Assembly (NCBI GenBank): GCA_032162705.1 | Contig: JAVRON010000124.1 | Location: forward strand, 8,874 to 72,873 | DNA from: QHXN01 sp032162705 | GTDB lineage: Bacteria > Acidobacteriota > Blastocatellia > Pyrinomonadales > Pyrinomonadaceae | DNA length: 64,000 bases | Direction: 5' to 3' | Shown here: positions 6,838 through 18,360 of the stretch, in pieces | Numbering within the stretch: the stretch's first letter is position 1 | How the letters are laid out: each line of letters opens with the position of its first letter | Notes under the pieces: generated by a model | Told to the model about the DNA's origin: nothing | The model's input: the letters and a program-made list of their open reading frames with translations, nothing else | The model's database searches: none | Made by a program: the position numbers and the translations under genes

Positions 6838-8700
6838 ATGAACGCACTTCCGATCATCGTCGGCGCGCTGTGTGTGATGGCGATTGCGTATCGTTACTAC
6901 TCGGCCTTTCTCGCCGCGAAGGTTCTGGTGCTCGACGCTTCTGCGCCCGTGCCGTCTGAGACGATGTACGACGGGCATAATTACTACCCGACGAACAAGT
7001 GGGTTCTCTTCGGACACCACTTCGCGGCCATCTCGGGCGCGGGGCCTCTGATCGGGCCCGTGCTCGCCGCGCAGTTCGGTTTTCTGCCCGGACTCCTCTG
7101 GCTCGTCATCGGCGTCTGTCTGGGCGGGGCCGTCCACGACTTCATGATTCTGGTCGCGAGCGTCAGGCGCAAGGGCAAGTCGCTCGCAGAGATTGCGCGC
7201 ACCGAGATCAGCCCGCTCTCGGGACTCGTCGCCGCCGTAGCGATTCTTTTCATCGTCGTGATCGCACTCGCGGGCCTCGGCCTCGTCGTCGTCAACGCTC
7301 TGGCCGAGTCGCCCTGGGGCACTTTCACCGTCGGCTTCACCATCCCTCTGGCGCTGCTGATGGGACTCTACATGTACCGCTTCCGCGTGGGGAGGATTCG
7401 CGAGGCGAGCGCCATCGGAGTGGCGGGACTGCTCTTCGCGGTCGTTGTCGGCGGGTGGGTGGCCGACTCTTCTTGGGCACAGTCTTTCACCTTCTCGAAA
7501 GGTACGATCACGCTGCTGATGGCCGGCTACGGCTTCATCGCGTCGGTGCTGCCCGTCTGGATGCTTCTGTGCCCGCGCGATTACCTCTCGTCGTATCTGA
7601 AGATCGGCACGGTGGCGGTGCTTATCCTCGGCGTCATCCTCGTCCACCCTAACTTGAACATGCCCGCCTTCACGCCCTTTGTCCACGGCGGTGGGCCCGT
7701 CATTCCGGGCAAGGTCTACCCCTTCGTCTTCATCACCATCGCGTGCGGCGCGATCAGCGGCTTTCACGCTCTCATCTCTTCGGGCACGACGCCGAAGATG
7801 ATCTCGAACGAGCGCGACACGCGTGTGATCGGCTACGGCGGGATGCTGATGGAGGGCGTCGTCGGCGTCGTCGCTTTGATAGCGGCCACGTCGCTCTTCC
7901 CCGGCGACTACTTCGCCATCAACACCGCGCAGGGCACTCCCGCGCAGTCAGCGCACTACGTGCAGATGGTCGAGACACACACCGCCGAAGGCTTCGACTT
8001 ACAGCCGAAAGAGATTGACAGGCTTGAGGCCGAGTCGGGCGAGAAGAATCTTCGGGGCAGGACGGGCGGCGCGGTGACGCTCGCGCTCGGCATCGCGAAA
8101 ATCTTTGGAGGGATACCGGGGCTGGCAGGGCTGATGAAGTATTGGTATCACTTCGCCATCATGTTTGAGGCGCTCTTTATCCTGACGACCATCGACACGG
8201 GCACGCGTGTGGCGCGCTTCCTCGTCGGTGAGTTCGCCGGAAGGTTTTACCAAAAATTTGAGAACCCGAACTGGCTACCCGGCTCGCTCGCGACGACCGC
8301 GCTCGTCGTCGCGGGCTGGGCCGCCTTTATCCGTTCAGGCTCGATCTCGACGATCTGGCCCATGTTCGGCATCGCCAACCAACTGCTCGCGGCGGTCGCG
8401 CTCTGCGTCGCCACGACCGTCATCATCAACTCGGGCCGCGCGCGCTATGCCTGGACGACCATCATGCCGCTCTCGTTCGTCGCCACGACGACGCTCGTCG
8501 CGGGCTGGCAGTCCATCACCGACAACTTCTGGCCGCTCGCGCAACGCCCCGAGACCGCCGCGCAAGGCTACATCAACACCGCGCTGACGGCCGTGCTGAT
8601 GGCCGCCTCCATCGTCATCCTCTTCGACTCTGTGCGCCGCTGGACGCGCGGACGCCGCAGCCCGTCCGTTGAGCCGCAGCCCGTCGCCCAAACCCCTTAA
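6838..8700 (+). CDS. cstA: CstA-family carbon starvation protein (peptide/pyruvate transporter)
   Basis: This 620-residue multi-spanning membrane protein has family signatures from the start: ETMYDGHNYYPTNKWVLFGHHFAAI, GAGPLIGPVLAAQFG and GGAVHDFM. Further on are SGTTPKMISNERD and a C-terminal SISTIWPMFGIANQLLAA. CstA proteins are scavenging carriers for pyruvate or peptides under nutrient limitation. It starts at ATG 6838 after GGAGG, 20 bases behind the dehydrogenase stop, so the two are likely cotranscribed. Length agrees with the shorter CstA class. Confidence 0.94.
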   Translation: MNALPIIVGALCVMAIAYRYYSAFLAAKVLVLDASAPVPSETMYDGHNYYPTNKWVLFGHHFAAISGAGPLIGPVLAAQFGFLPGLLWLVIGVCLGGAVHDFMILVASVRRKGKSLAEIARTEISPLSGLVAAVAILFIVVIALAGLGLVVVNALAESPWGTFTVGFTIPLALLMGLYMYRFRVGRIREASAIGVAGLLFAVVVGGWVADSSWAQSFTFSKGTITLLMAGYGFIASVLPVWMLLCPRDYLSSYLKIGTVAVLILGVILVHPNLNMPAFTPFVHGGGPVIPGKVYPFVFITIACGAISGFHALISSGTTPKMISNERDTRVIGYGGMLMEGVVGVVALIAATSLFPGDYFAINTAQGTPAQSAHYVQMVETHTAEGFDLQPKEIDRLEAESGEKNLRGRTGGAVTLALGIAKIFGGIPGLAGLMKYWYHFAIMFEALFILTTIDTGTRVARFLVGEFAGRFYQKFENPNWLPGSLATTALVVAGWAAFIRSGSISTIWPMFGIANQLLAAVALCVATTVIINSGRARYAWTTIMPLSFVATTTLVAGWQSITDNFWPLAQRPETAAQGYINTALTAVLMAASIVILFDSVRRWTRGRRSPSVEPQPVAQTP

Positions 8701-8714
8701 GCAGCGTCACGGCT

Positions 8715-8743
8715 TTGAACTTTGGACTTTTTTCAGCCATAAT
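8715..8743 (+). promoter_or_regulatory. Sigma-70-like promoter before hppA
   Basis: TTGAAC at 8715-8720 and CATAAT at 8738-8743 are separated by 17 bases. They lie about 170 bases before the pyrophosphatase start, in a gap with no coding signal. Confidence 0.5.
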
Positions 8744-8912
8744 GCCCCTCTTTTAGTGAGACCAAAAAACGGGTCTGTGCGGATAAGGAGCACGTCCTCT
8801 CGTGCGACTGGAGAGCAGTCGCATGCGTCGTGCCGCACGCGCAGTCTCGCGCTCCCGAAGGCGCGTTTTCACTCGCCACTCTTTAGAAGAACAGAGAAAG
8901 GAATCGTTCAAC

Positions 8913-11597
<2,685 letters not shown>

Positions 11598-11641
11598 CGG
11601 TAAAGTCAGATAGACGAGACCGCAATTTCGAGGAGAACTTT

Positions 11642-12238
11642 GTGAACACTTACGCCAAAGCAGACACACTGGTGGGCGCGTTCGTCGCGCCGCTCGACTG
11701 GATGAGGTCGGTCGCGCTCGTCGTGGGTTTCAGTCTTTTGACGGCGCTCGCGGCGCAGGTCGTCATCCCGCTGCCGTGGACGCCCGTACCCCTGACGGGG
11801 CAGACGTTCGCGGTGCTCTTGACGGGGGCGCTGCTCGGCTCGCGTCTGGGCGCGCTCGCGTTGGTCGCATATCTCGTCGAGGGCGCGTCGGGGCTTCCCT
11901 TCTTCCGAGGCGGCGCGGGCGGAGTGCAGCACCTCTTAGGCGCGACCGCAGGCTATCTCTTCGCCTTCCCCGCCGCGGCCTTCGTCACGGGCTACCTGGC
12001 CGAGCGCGGATGGGACAGGCGATTCATGACGGCGGCGGCGGCGATGGCGCTCGGCTCGTTCGTCATCCTCGCGGGTGGGTGGGCATGGCTCGCCGTTCTT
12101 ACGGGCAGCGCCGCTGAAGGTTTCCGGCTCGGCGTCGGATGGTTTCTCGTCGGCGACCTCGTTAAGATCGCGCTGGCCGCCGCAACGCTCCCCGCCGGTT
12201 GGAGCCTTCTGCGCCGCAATCGATCAGAAGACGTTTAA
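11642..12238 (+). CDS. bioY: Biotin transporter BioY (ECF S-component)
   Basis: This 198-residue membrane protein with about six helices has the BioY signatures VPLTGQTFAVLLTGALLG (residues about 50-67) and FFRGGAGGVQHLLGATAGYLFAFPAAAF. BioY binds biotin and works alone or with an EcfA/T module; neither module gene is in this window. It follows hppA by 44 bases and has GAGGAG before the start. A strong terminator follows at 12307-12348, so hppA-bioY probably form one transcript. Confidence 0.93.
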   Translation: MNTYAKADTLVGAFVAPLDWMRSVALVVGFSLLTALAAQVVIPLPWTPVPLTGQTFAVLLTGALLGSRLGALALVAYLVEGASGLPFFRGGAGGVQHLLGATAGYLFAFPAAAFVTGYLAERGWDRRFMTAAAAMALGSFVILAGGWAWLAVLTGSAAEGFRLGVGWFLVGDLVKIALAAATLPAGWSLLRRNRSEDV

Positions 12239-12306
12239 GAGCGCCCGCGTCAAGCGCGCAGGCCGCAAGCAAACACGCCGTCATTAGAGACGGCGGATAG
12301 ACGCCA

Positions 12307-12348
12307 AGAGCCACGGCCCTTGAAAGGGCCGTGGCTCTCGTTTTTTTT
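12307..12348 (+). terminator. Rho-independent terminator after bioY
   Basis: A perfect 15-base-pair stem (12307-12321 with 12324-12338) is followed by eight T residues at 12341-12348. Confidence 0.95.
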
Positions 12349-12391
12349 ACGCGCACGCGTCTGCTTTTTTACGCGTGTGCCCCGGCGCGAA

Positions 12392-12421
12392 TTGAAACAA
12401 CCTCGGCGGCGAAACTATAAT
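12392..12421 (+). promoter_or_regulatory. Sigma-70-like promoter
   Basis: TTGAAA at 12392-12397 and a perfect TATAAT at 12416-12421 are separated by 18 bases. They sit about 95 bases upstream of the exported protein gene at 12515. Confidence 0.65.
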
Positions 12422-12514
12422 CTCAGTTGTTTTCGGGCACGCATGTGCTCCGGCCCGGCTTCCCGGCGCGGCCACGGAAACCGTCACCTCTGGCTCACGC
12501 CGAAAGGACGAAAC

Positions 12515-13222
12515 ATGAAACGCCTTGCCCCGTCGCTGCTGGCCTTCATCCTTCTGTCCGCCCCGACGCACGCGGCGCGGGCCGCAAACACGCACGCCCC
12601 TGCGCGACTGCCTTTCGTTAGCTCTGCGCGACTGCTTTTCGCCATGACCCCGTCGATCCGGCAGGGACGAAACACGCGCCGCAAGCACACGAGCGGCGCG
12701 ACTTCGCGACCCAGGGCCACGGCCACATCCGCGGGCAAGCCTGTGAGCACATCGGCGGGCGCGGGCAGCAGCCGTCCCGTCCAAACAACGACGCCCACTG
12801 TTCGGCTCGACGATACGGTTACGAACGAACCGTTGACGAGACCTGCGGGTAAGACGGACGACGAACTGGCAGCCGAAGCCTTCAACTCGGCGCTCAACGA
12901 GGCGCTGCGCAAACCACTCGCGGGCGAGACACGCGTGCGCGGGGTTTTGACGCGCATCGAGTGCGTCCCTGAAGGGCTTGTCTTCATCGTCAAAGCGGGC
13001 GACGGCCAGCTTCGCCTGTCGAGCGGCAGCTTCAAAGAGATTCACATCCTCGCCTTCACGCCCGACGCGGGCAAAGAGATGTCCTGCGGCCCGCGCAAAC
13101 GCGAGAGCCAAGTCGTAGTCACCTACCGCGCCACGCCGGACGCTGCCGCCAAGACCGACGGCTCACTCGTCGCGCTAGAGTTCGTCCCCGTCAGCTTTCA
13201 ACTGAAGAAGGAAGAGAAGTAG
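12515..13222 (+). CDS. Exported protein of unknown function
   Basis: The gene begins at ATG 12515 after AAAGGA and encodes 235 residues. A signal peptide (KRLAPSLLAFILLSAPTHAARA) is followed by a Ser/Thr/Arg-rich linker to about residue 110, then a compact C-terminal domain. That domain has GETRVRGVLTRIECVPEGLVFIVK and the cysteine-containing EMSCGPRK. This resembles acidobacterial proteins that carry a small beta domain, but I recognise no named family. The stop codon runs directly into a heptamer element. Confidence 0.75.
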   Translation: MKRLAPSLLAFILLSAPTHAARAANTHAPARLPFVSSARLLFAMTPSIRQGRNTRRKHTSGATSRPRATATSAGKPVSTSAGAGSSRPVQTTTPTVRLDDTVTNEPLTRPAGKTDDELAAEAFNSALNEALRKPLAGETRVRGVLTRIECVPEGLVFIVKAGDGQLRLSSGSFKEIHILAFTPDAGKEMSCGPRKRESQVVVTYRATPDAAAKTDGSLVALEFVPVSFQLKKEEK

Positions 13223-13354
<132 letters not shown>

Positions 13355-13432
13355 TCTCTTCCCCGGAAAAATTTGTGGAATGAATCCGTTGGTGGTAAAG
13401 ATAGCGTACTCCTGAGAGGGGAGACGTGCAGC

Positions 13433-14029
13433 GTGTCAACACTCCCTAAACCCCCGGCGACGGAAGCAGAGTTGAGGCAGGCGGAACTGATCGGCTGCGT
13501 CGCCACTGGAGACCAGCAGGCGCTCGCCACGCTCTACGACACGACGAGCCGCACGGTCTACGGTCTCCTTCTACGCATCCTCGCCGACCCCTCGGCGGCT
13601 GAGGAAGTCTTGCTCGATGTGTACGCGCAGGTGTGGCGTCAGGCGGGCGCTTACAGCCGTGAGCGCGGCACTCCGCTGGCATGGCTAACGACCATCGCGC
13701 GCAGCCGTGCCATTGACCGCCTGCGGCGCACGCGCCAGCAACAGCAGCGGACGGGGCCCCTCGAAGAGGGGCTACGCATGGCGGCGGGCGGCGAGAGCGT
13801 TTTGGAAGGGGTGAGGGCGGGCGAGGTGCGCGAGGTGTTGCGCGCCGCTCTGGACGCGCTCGTGCCCGAGCAGCGCGAGGTGATCGAGCTGGCTTACTAC
13901 GGCGGGATGAGCCACAGCGAGATCGCCTCGGCGCGGGGGCTTCCGCTCGGGACGGTGAAGACACGCACGCGGCTCGGGATGATGCGGCTGCGCGAGATGT
14001 TGAAGCCTGCATGGGAAGGGATTCTATGA
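13433..14029 (+). CDS. ECF RNA polymerase sigma factor (SigK-like)
   Basis: This 198-residue ECF sigma factor starts at GTG 13433 with AGAGGGG ten bases upstream; an ATG at 13373 would add 20 residues. Region 2 (about residues 30-95) includes LLLDVYAQVWRQAGAY and LTTIARSRAIDRLRR. Region 4 (about 135-190) includes LVPEQREVIELAYYGGMSHSEIA and GTVKTRTRLGMMRLRE. The next gene overlaps by four bases (ATGA) and encodes its likely anti-sigma factor, so the pair is translationally coupled. The signal it answers is unknown; ChrR partners often sense oxidants. Confidence 0.93.
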   Translation: MSTLPKPPATEAELRQAELIGCVATGDQQALATLYDTTSRTVYGLLLRILADPSAAEEVLLDVYAQVWRQAGAYSRERGTPLAWLTTIARSRAIDRLRRTRQQQQRTGPLEEGLRMAAGGESVLEGVRAGEVREVLRAALDALVPEQREVIELAYYGGMSHSEIASARGLPLGTVKTRTRLGMMRLREMLKPAWEGIL

Positions 14030-14733
14030 GCCACACGACGACCGATGAAGAGATGACGGGCCAAGCCGCGCTCTATGCCCTGGGCGCGCTCGATTCGTCG
14101 GAGGCACGAGCCTTCGAGGAGCATTTGAAGGAAGGCTGCGCGACTTGCGCGGCGGAGTTGCGCGAGTTCGAGAGCGTCGCCTCAGACCTCGGGCTGGCTG
14201 CGCCGCAGGCTGAGCCGCCCGCGAACGTCCGCGCCCGCCTGCTCGCACTCGTCTCTGAAAGGGAAGGCGCGGGCGCGTCGGGCGAATCAGGAACGGAGAC
14301 AGCGTGCGCCTCGAACTTGACTGGGGACGCTACGAGCGACGGCTCGAACTTGTCCGACATCGCTCCGGCTGACGGCCCGAACCTGCGCCGCGACACGGCA
14401 GCGGGCTTTCTCGTCGTGCGCGCGGGCGAGGGCAAATGGTTCGAGACGAAGGATGCGGGTATCTCTTACAAGCTGCTCTTCGCGGATCGCGAGCGCGGCA
14501 CCTTCACCACACTCGTCAGGATGGAGGCGGGCGCGCGCATCCCACGTCACCGACACCTCGGCGTCGAGCAGTGTCTCGTCCTCGAAGGCGACGTGCGCTC
14601 AGGCGTAGTCGAGATGCTGGCGGGCGACTTCAACTGCTCGCTGCCGGGCAGCGTCCACGACGAGTTACGGACGGAGAAGGGCGCGCTCCTCCTCATCGTC
14701 TCGCCCGAGCATTACGAGGTCGTCGCGCCGTAA
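14026..14733 (+). CDS. ChrR-like anti-sigma factor with cupin domain
   Basis: This 235-residue protein starts inside the sigma gene's stop codon. The N-terminal anti-sigma domain has a zinc-finger-type EEHLKEGCATC (about residues 31-41). The C-terminal cupin (about 135-235) has RHRHLGVEQCLVLEGDV, whose histidines and glutamate form the usual metal site. ChrR proteins hold the sigma factor inactive until the cupin senses stress such as singlet oxygen or organic peroxide. The linker (about 85-130) contains loosely repeated SNL segments encoded by repeat-like DNA at 14310-14390. Confidence 0.9.
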   Translation: MSHTTTDEEMTGQAALYALGALDSSEARAFEEHLKEGCATCAAELREFESVASDLGLAAPQAEPPANVRARLLALVSEREGAGASGESGTETACASNLTGDATSDGSNLSDIAPADGPNLRRDTAAGFLVVRAGEGKWFETKDAGISYKLLFADRERGTFTTLVRMEAGARIPRHRHLGVEQCLVLEGDVRSGVVEMLAGDFNCSLPGSVHDELRTEKGALLLIVSPEHYEVVAP

Positions 14734-14859
14734 GGCAAAGCTTCTGCTCGAAGTTTGGAAGCGTTCCGCCCCGCCGCGTGTCGCGTGTTATAATTCGCCT
14801 TCAGTCCGAAATCCCAACAGGCCGCTCGTACCAAAATTTTATCGGGAGGGTTTTAACCA

Positions 14860-15957
14860 ATGGCTACCGAACTCAAGCGCGAAGGCTCTGCACTCGGGCG
14901 CATCGAGGAGCTTCTGGGCGAGGACGGGCGCGCGCTGCTCGAATTCAACTCGCCGAAGATCGCGCGTGACCTGCTGCACACGCCGGGCCCCGATTTCGTT
15001 GACCGCGTGTGGTCGCACTCCGACCGCAGCCCGCAGGTCTTGCGCTCGCTCCAGAGTCTTTTTGATTACGGGCGGCTCTCGGGCACAGGCTACCTCTCGA
15101 TCCTTCCGGTCGATCAAGGGATAGAGCATTCGGCGGGCGCATCGTTTGCGCCGAACCCGATCTACTTCGACCCCGAGAACATCGTCCGCCTCGCCATCGA
15201 AGGCGGCTGCAACGCGGTCGCCTCCACGTTCGGCGTGCTCGGCGTCGTCGCGCGCAAGTACGCGCACAAGATTCCCTTCATCGTCAAGATCAACCACAAC
15301 GAGCTTTTGACCTACCCGAACAAGTTCGACCAGATCATGTTCGGCTCCGTCGAAGAGGCGCACCAGATGGGCGCGGTCGCCGTCGGCGCAACCATCTACT
15401 TCGGCTCTGAAGAGTCGGGTCGCCAGATCGTCGAGGTCGCCGAGGCGTTCTCGCTCGCACACGAGCTTGGGATGGCGACCGTCCTCTGGTGCTACCTGCG
15501 CAACCCTGCGTTCAAGTCGAAGGAGGGCGACATGCACACCGCCGCCGACCTGACGGGACAGGCCAACCACCTCGGCGTCACCATCCAGGCCGACATCATC
15601 AAGCAGAAGCTGCCCGAGCGTAACGGCGGCTACAACCTCTTGAACGTCGAGAGCGCATACGGCAAGACGAACCCGAAGATTTATACAGACCTGACGAGCG
15701 ATAACCCCGTCGATCTCGTCCGCTATCAGGTCTTGAACTGCTTCATGGGTCGCTGCGGCCTCATCAACTCGGGCGGCGAATCGAAGGGGCAGACTGATAT
15801 GGCCGAGGCCGTCCGCACCGCCGTCATCAACAAACGCGGCGGCGGCATGGGACTCATCTCGGGACGCAAAGCCTTCCAGCGTCCGATGCAGGAGGGCATC
15901 GCGCTCTTAAACGCCATTCAGGACGTGTACCTCGCCGAAGAGATCACGGTGGCTTGA
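14860..15957 (+). CDS. fbaB: Class I fructose-bisphosphate aldolase (FbaB/DhnA type)
   Basis: This 365-residue cytoplasmic enzyme cleaves fructose 1,6-bisphosphate to glyceraldehyde 3-phosphate and dihydroxyacetone phosphate in glycolysis and gluconeogenesis. The DhnA-type signatures are ILPVDQGIEHSAGASF (about residues 87-102), FIVKINHNELL, GAVAVGATIYFGSEES and a late INSGGESKG phosphate-binding loop. The ATG follows GGGAGGG. It sits between two ECF sigma/anti-sigma pairs and is followed by a heptamer element. No metal-dependent class II motif is present. Confidence 0.95.
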   Translation: MATELKREGSALGRIEELLGEDGRALLEFNSPKIARDLLHTPGPDFVDRVWSHSDRSPQVLRSLQSLFDYGRLSGTGYLSILPVDQGIEHSAGASFAPNPIYFDPENIVRLAIEGGCNAVASTFGVLGVVARKYAHKIPFIVKINHNELLTYPNKFDQIMFGSVEEAHQMGAVAVGATIYFGSEESGRQIVEVAEAFSLAHELGMATVLWCYLRNPAFKSKEGDMHTAADLTGQANHLGVTIQADIIKQKLPERNGGYNLLNVESAYGKTNPKIYTDLTSDNPVDLVRYQVLNCFMGRCGLINSGGESKGQTDMAEAVRTAVINKRGGGMGLISGRKAFQRPMQEGIALLNAIQDVYLAEEITVA

Positions 15958-15962
15958 AGGAA

Positions 15963-16077
15963 GTAGACAGTAGTCAGTAGTCAGTAGTCAGTAGAAGAGC
16001 TATCACTATCCAATCGTCAAAGTCTCTGCGGCTGCGTCCGCGACGCGGAGCGCTACTGACTACTTCCTTCTGTCTCC
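15963..16077. repeat. MITE-like element, agtagtc-heptamer arms (copy 2, degenerate core)
   Basis: Four or more agtagtc-type heptamers at 15963-15995 face a shorter inverted ctactga array near 16053-16066. The core between them ends in gcggagcg, like the other copies, but is otherwise diverged. It contains its own short GC hairpin (ggctgcgtccgcgacgc). Confidence 0.75.
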
Positions 16078-16108
16078 TGAATCTGCCGGGCTGCGCGCCA
16101 TCGTAGAT

Positions 16109-16747
16109 ATGAAGGTGCGTAGCCTGAATCTTTTTAGCGGGGCGAAAGGATTGTCACTGTCGAATCCACAGACGGACGCGGAAGACGCAGGACTCCTGCA
16201 CGCCACAGCGCGCGGGGACGAAGGCGCGTTCGCACAGGTCTATGACCGCTATAGCCCCATCCTTTTCGGCCTCCTGCTCCGTATATTACGTAGCCGCTCT
16301 GAAGCGGAGGACGTTTTGCAGGAAGTCTTCCTGCAAGTCTGGCAGCAGGCGCGCTCCTTCGACGCCGCGCGGGGACGTGCTTTCACATGGCTGGTGACGC
16401 TCGCACGCAGCCGCGCCATTGACCGCCTGCGCTCAGTCGATTCGCGCGAGCGTGCGGCGCAACGCTCGGCTGAAGACGCGCCGCCCGCGTCTGAAGGGCA
16501 GGAGTGGGCGGATACGGCGGCGATACGCGCCGAGCGTGCGGAGGCCGTGCAGGGCGCGCTCGCGGAGTTGCCCGAGGAGCAGAGGCAGGTGCTCGTGCTC
16601 GCCTATCTTGAAGGGATGTCGCAATCCGAGATCGCAGTCGCGAAGAATCAGCCGCTCGGCACGGTGAAGACGCGCACGCGCTCGGGACTGAAGAAGCTGA
16701 GCGAGGCGTTGAGCGCAAGGCTCGGTCGGAGCGCGACCTCACAATGA
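16109..16747 (+). CDS. ECF RNA polymerase sigma factor (SigK-like)
   Basis: This 212-residue sigma factor is a paralog of the one at 13433. Region 2 contains VLQEVFLQVWQQARSF and LVTLARSRAIDRLRS. Region 4 contains LPEEQRQVLVLAYLEGMSQSEIA and GTVKTRTRSGLKKLSE. No good ribosome site precedes ATG 16109; TTG 16151 right after AAAGGA is an alternative. The partner anti-sigma factor follows after a 227-base gap rather than an overlap. Confidence 0.93.
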   Translation: MKVRSLNLFSGAKGLSLSNPQTDAEDAGLLHATARGDEGAFAQVYDRYSPILFGLLLRILRSRSEAEDVLQEVFLQVWQQARSFDAARGRAFTWLVTLARSRAIDRLRSVDSRERAAQRSAEDAPPASEGQEWADTAAIRAERAEAVQGALAELPEEQRQVLVLAYLEGMSQSEIAVAKNQPLGTVKTRTRSGLKKLSEALSARLGRSATSQ

Positions 16748-16805
16748 TGTTGGAGTGCGGCCACACAATGATGGAAGTGATAGTCGTCGGACAGTAGCGG
16801 CAGGA

Positions 16806-16853
16806 TGAAATTTACGGATGTGAAATTTACAAGTTCATAGGGGTGACATTTAC
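16806..16853 (+). repeat. Three direct repeats TGA(A/C)ATTTAC
   Basis: TGAAATTTAC occurs at 16806-16815 and 16821-16830, and TGACATTTAC at 16844-16853, in the gap between the sigma and anti-sigma genes. They could be operator half-sites. Nothing else is seen in this gap. Confidence 0.5.
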
Positions 16854-16974
16854 GAGGGGGATTTTCGAGGTGGAGGGTTTCAGTTAAGTTAAAAGCACCG
16901 GGCGGCAGGCTTCGACCAGAGGCGGGCCCGGCATCTCAAGAGTGAGCGTGCGCGGAAGTCACGGAAGTTTTTTG

Positions 16975-17892
16975 ATGCGGCACGAAGACTACAAACAGTT
17001 GCTGGCGCTGGAAGCGTTGGGCGCGCTCGACGAGGGCGAACGTCGCACGCTCGAAGAGCACTTGCCGTCGTGTGCAGAGTGCCGCGCAGAGTTGCGTGAG
17101 TTGAGCGACGCATCGGCTTCGCTCGCCTACACGGTCGCGCCGGTCATGCCGCCGACGGCGTTGCGCGTGCGTGTGCTTGAAAGCGTACGCGCTGTAGTAG
17201 ACCCCTCGAAAGCGTTGGTAGACCCTTCGGAGGCGTTCGACGCCGCACGCAACACCCCGGCTGCAATAGGGGAGAGCACACGACGCTCTGCCGCGACGGA
17301 GACGGACGCGCGCCGACTCCTCGGGCGCTTCAGCCTGTGGCAACTTTTGACGGGGCGGCCTTCGCTCGGCTTCGGGGCGGCCTTTGCCGCACTCGCCATC
17401 GTCATACTCGGCGTCGCCACCCTCTCTTTGTGGGGGCGCGCGGCGGCGCTGGGCCGTGAGGTGGCGCGTCTGTCCGAGAAGCTGACCAACGCGCAGAGCG
17501 AGTTGGGCGCGCAGCGTGAACAGCTCGCGAGTGCGCGCGACGTGGACGAGTTTCTTGCCACGCCCGGCGCGCGCATCGCGCAACTGGCGGGCAAGCCGGC
17601 TGCGCCACAGGCACGTGCGATGCTCGCCTACGACCGCTCGACGGGGCGTGCCGTGATGATCGCCTCGGGGTTGCCGCCCGCGCCCGCCGGGCACGCCTAC
17701 CAGCTCTGGCTCATTGCCGACAACAAGCCCTTGCCCGGCGGCACCTTCAAGACGGATGCGGAAGGCCGTGCGCGCATGAGCGACCGACTGCCCGCGGGCA
17801 TCAACAGTCCCACCTTCGCCGTCACGCTCGAACGCGACGGCGGCGAGAGCGCGCCGAAGGGCGACATGTATCTGCTCGGTTCAGCATCGTAG
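16975..17892 (+). CDS. RskA-type anti-sigma factor
   Basis: Starting at ATG 16975, this 305-residue protein has an N-terminal zinc-binding anti-sigma domain (LEEHLPSCAECRAELRE, about residues 31-47). A membrane helix lies around 130-150 (AAFAALAIVILGVATLSL), followed by a coiled segment and a C-terminal extracytoplasmic RskA domain with AGHAYQLWLIADNKPLPGGTF. Such proteins sequester an ECF sigma factor at the membrane and release it after regulated proteolysis. The cytoplasmic linker has a duplicated VDPSKAL/VDPSEAF unit encoded by 21-base repeats near 17204-17245. Confidence 0.92.
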   Translation: MRHEDYKQLLALEALGALDEGERRTLEEHLPSCAECRAELRELSDASASLAYTVAPVMPPTALRVRVLESVRAVVDPSKALVDPSEAFDAARNTPAAIGESTRRSAATETDARRLLGRFSLWQLLTGRPSLGFGAAFAALAIVILGVATLSLWGRAAALGREVARLSEKLTNAQSELGAQREQLASARDVDEFLATPGARIAQLAGKPAAPQARAMLAYDRSTGRAVMIASGLPPAPAGHAYQLWLIADNKPLPGGTFKTDAEGRARMSDRLPAGINSPTFAVTLERDGGESAPKGDMYLLGSAS

Positions 17893-17964
17893 GAGGGATG
17901 AGGGATGAGTTTAAGACAAACTCTTATTCATCACTCATCCCCCATCCCTCCGCCCTCATCCCTT
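17892..17964. repeat. Inverted heptamer pair, gggatga type
   Basis: gagggat/gagggat units just after the anti-sigma stop face inverted catccct units up to 17964. The spacer includes ttattcatcactcatc, a mix with the tgatgaa family. It could act as a terminator hairpin. Confidence 0.7.
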
Positions 17965-18060
17965 GACTTCATCCCTCTCCTCCTTCCGCCGTTCTGCGTT
18001 CGACATCTCGTCTGCTAAACTGTCCGGCAAAGAAAAGACCCGAAAGATCGAAGGAGCAAG

Positions 18061-18267
18061 GTGGCTGTGGCGGATAATAAACCGAAGGTGTCGAATGAAA
18101 TTTCAGAGGGGACGGGGCAGTTCGACGCCCGCTTCGTCCTCTGGCGCATGTTCTGCGCCGAAAACAATGTCGCGGTCGAGACTCTCCCCAGCGACCTCAC
18201 CGGCGAAACCAAAGACAAGTGGGAACAGCTCAAGAACGAGCAGCTTAAAAAGCCCACGGAGAAGTGA
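18061..18267 (+). CDS. Small hypothetical protein
   Basis: A GTG start five bases after AAGGAG opens a 68-residue hydrophilic frame with no signal peptide or membrane segment. The sequence has a central FDARFVLWRMFCAENNVAVETLP and a Lys-rich end. The ribosome site and normal codon usage support it as real; no family is recognised. Its stop codon lies at the edge of the heptamer hairpin before the radical SAM gene. Confidence 0.65.
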   Translation: MAVADNKPKVSNEISEGTGQFDARFVLWRMFCAENNVAVETLPSDLTGETKDKWEQLKNEQLKKPTEK

Positions 18268-18346
18268 TGAGTGATAAGTGATAAGAAAGTCAAAGCACGG
18301 CTGCTGTTCTTTCTTATCACTTATCACTCATCACTTATCACTTATC
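18264..18346. repeat. Inverted heptamer pair, gtgataa type
   Basis: gtgatga/gtgataa units (18264-18288) face the inverted cttatca array (18309-18346) across a 20-base loop. The hairpin ends just before the GGAGG of the radical SAM gene, so it would lie in its leader. Confidence 0.85.
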
Positions 18347-18360
18347 GGAGGTTTTCCGAG

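Noticed and set aside
18271..18360. N-terminal extension of the radical SAM gene, and similar ones for Mrp (to 29240) and the thioredoxin-fold gene (to 45479)
   Set aside because: All are translations of heptamer arrays (ITHHSSLI-like peptides), not conserved protein.
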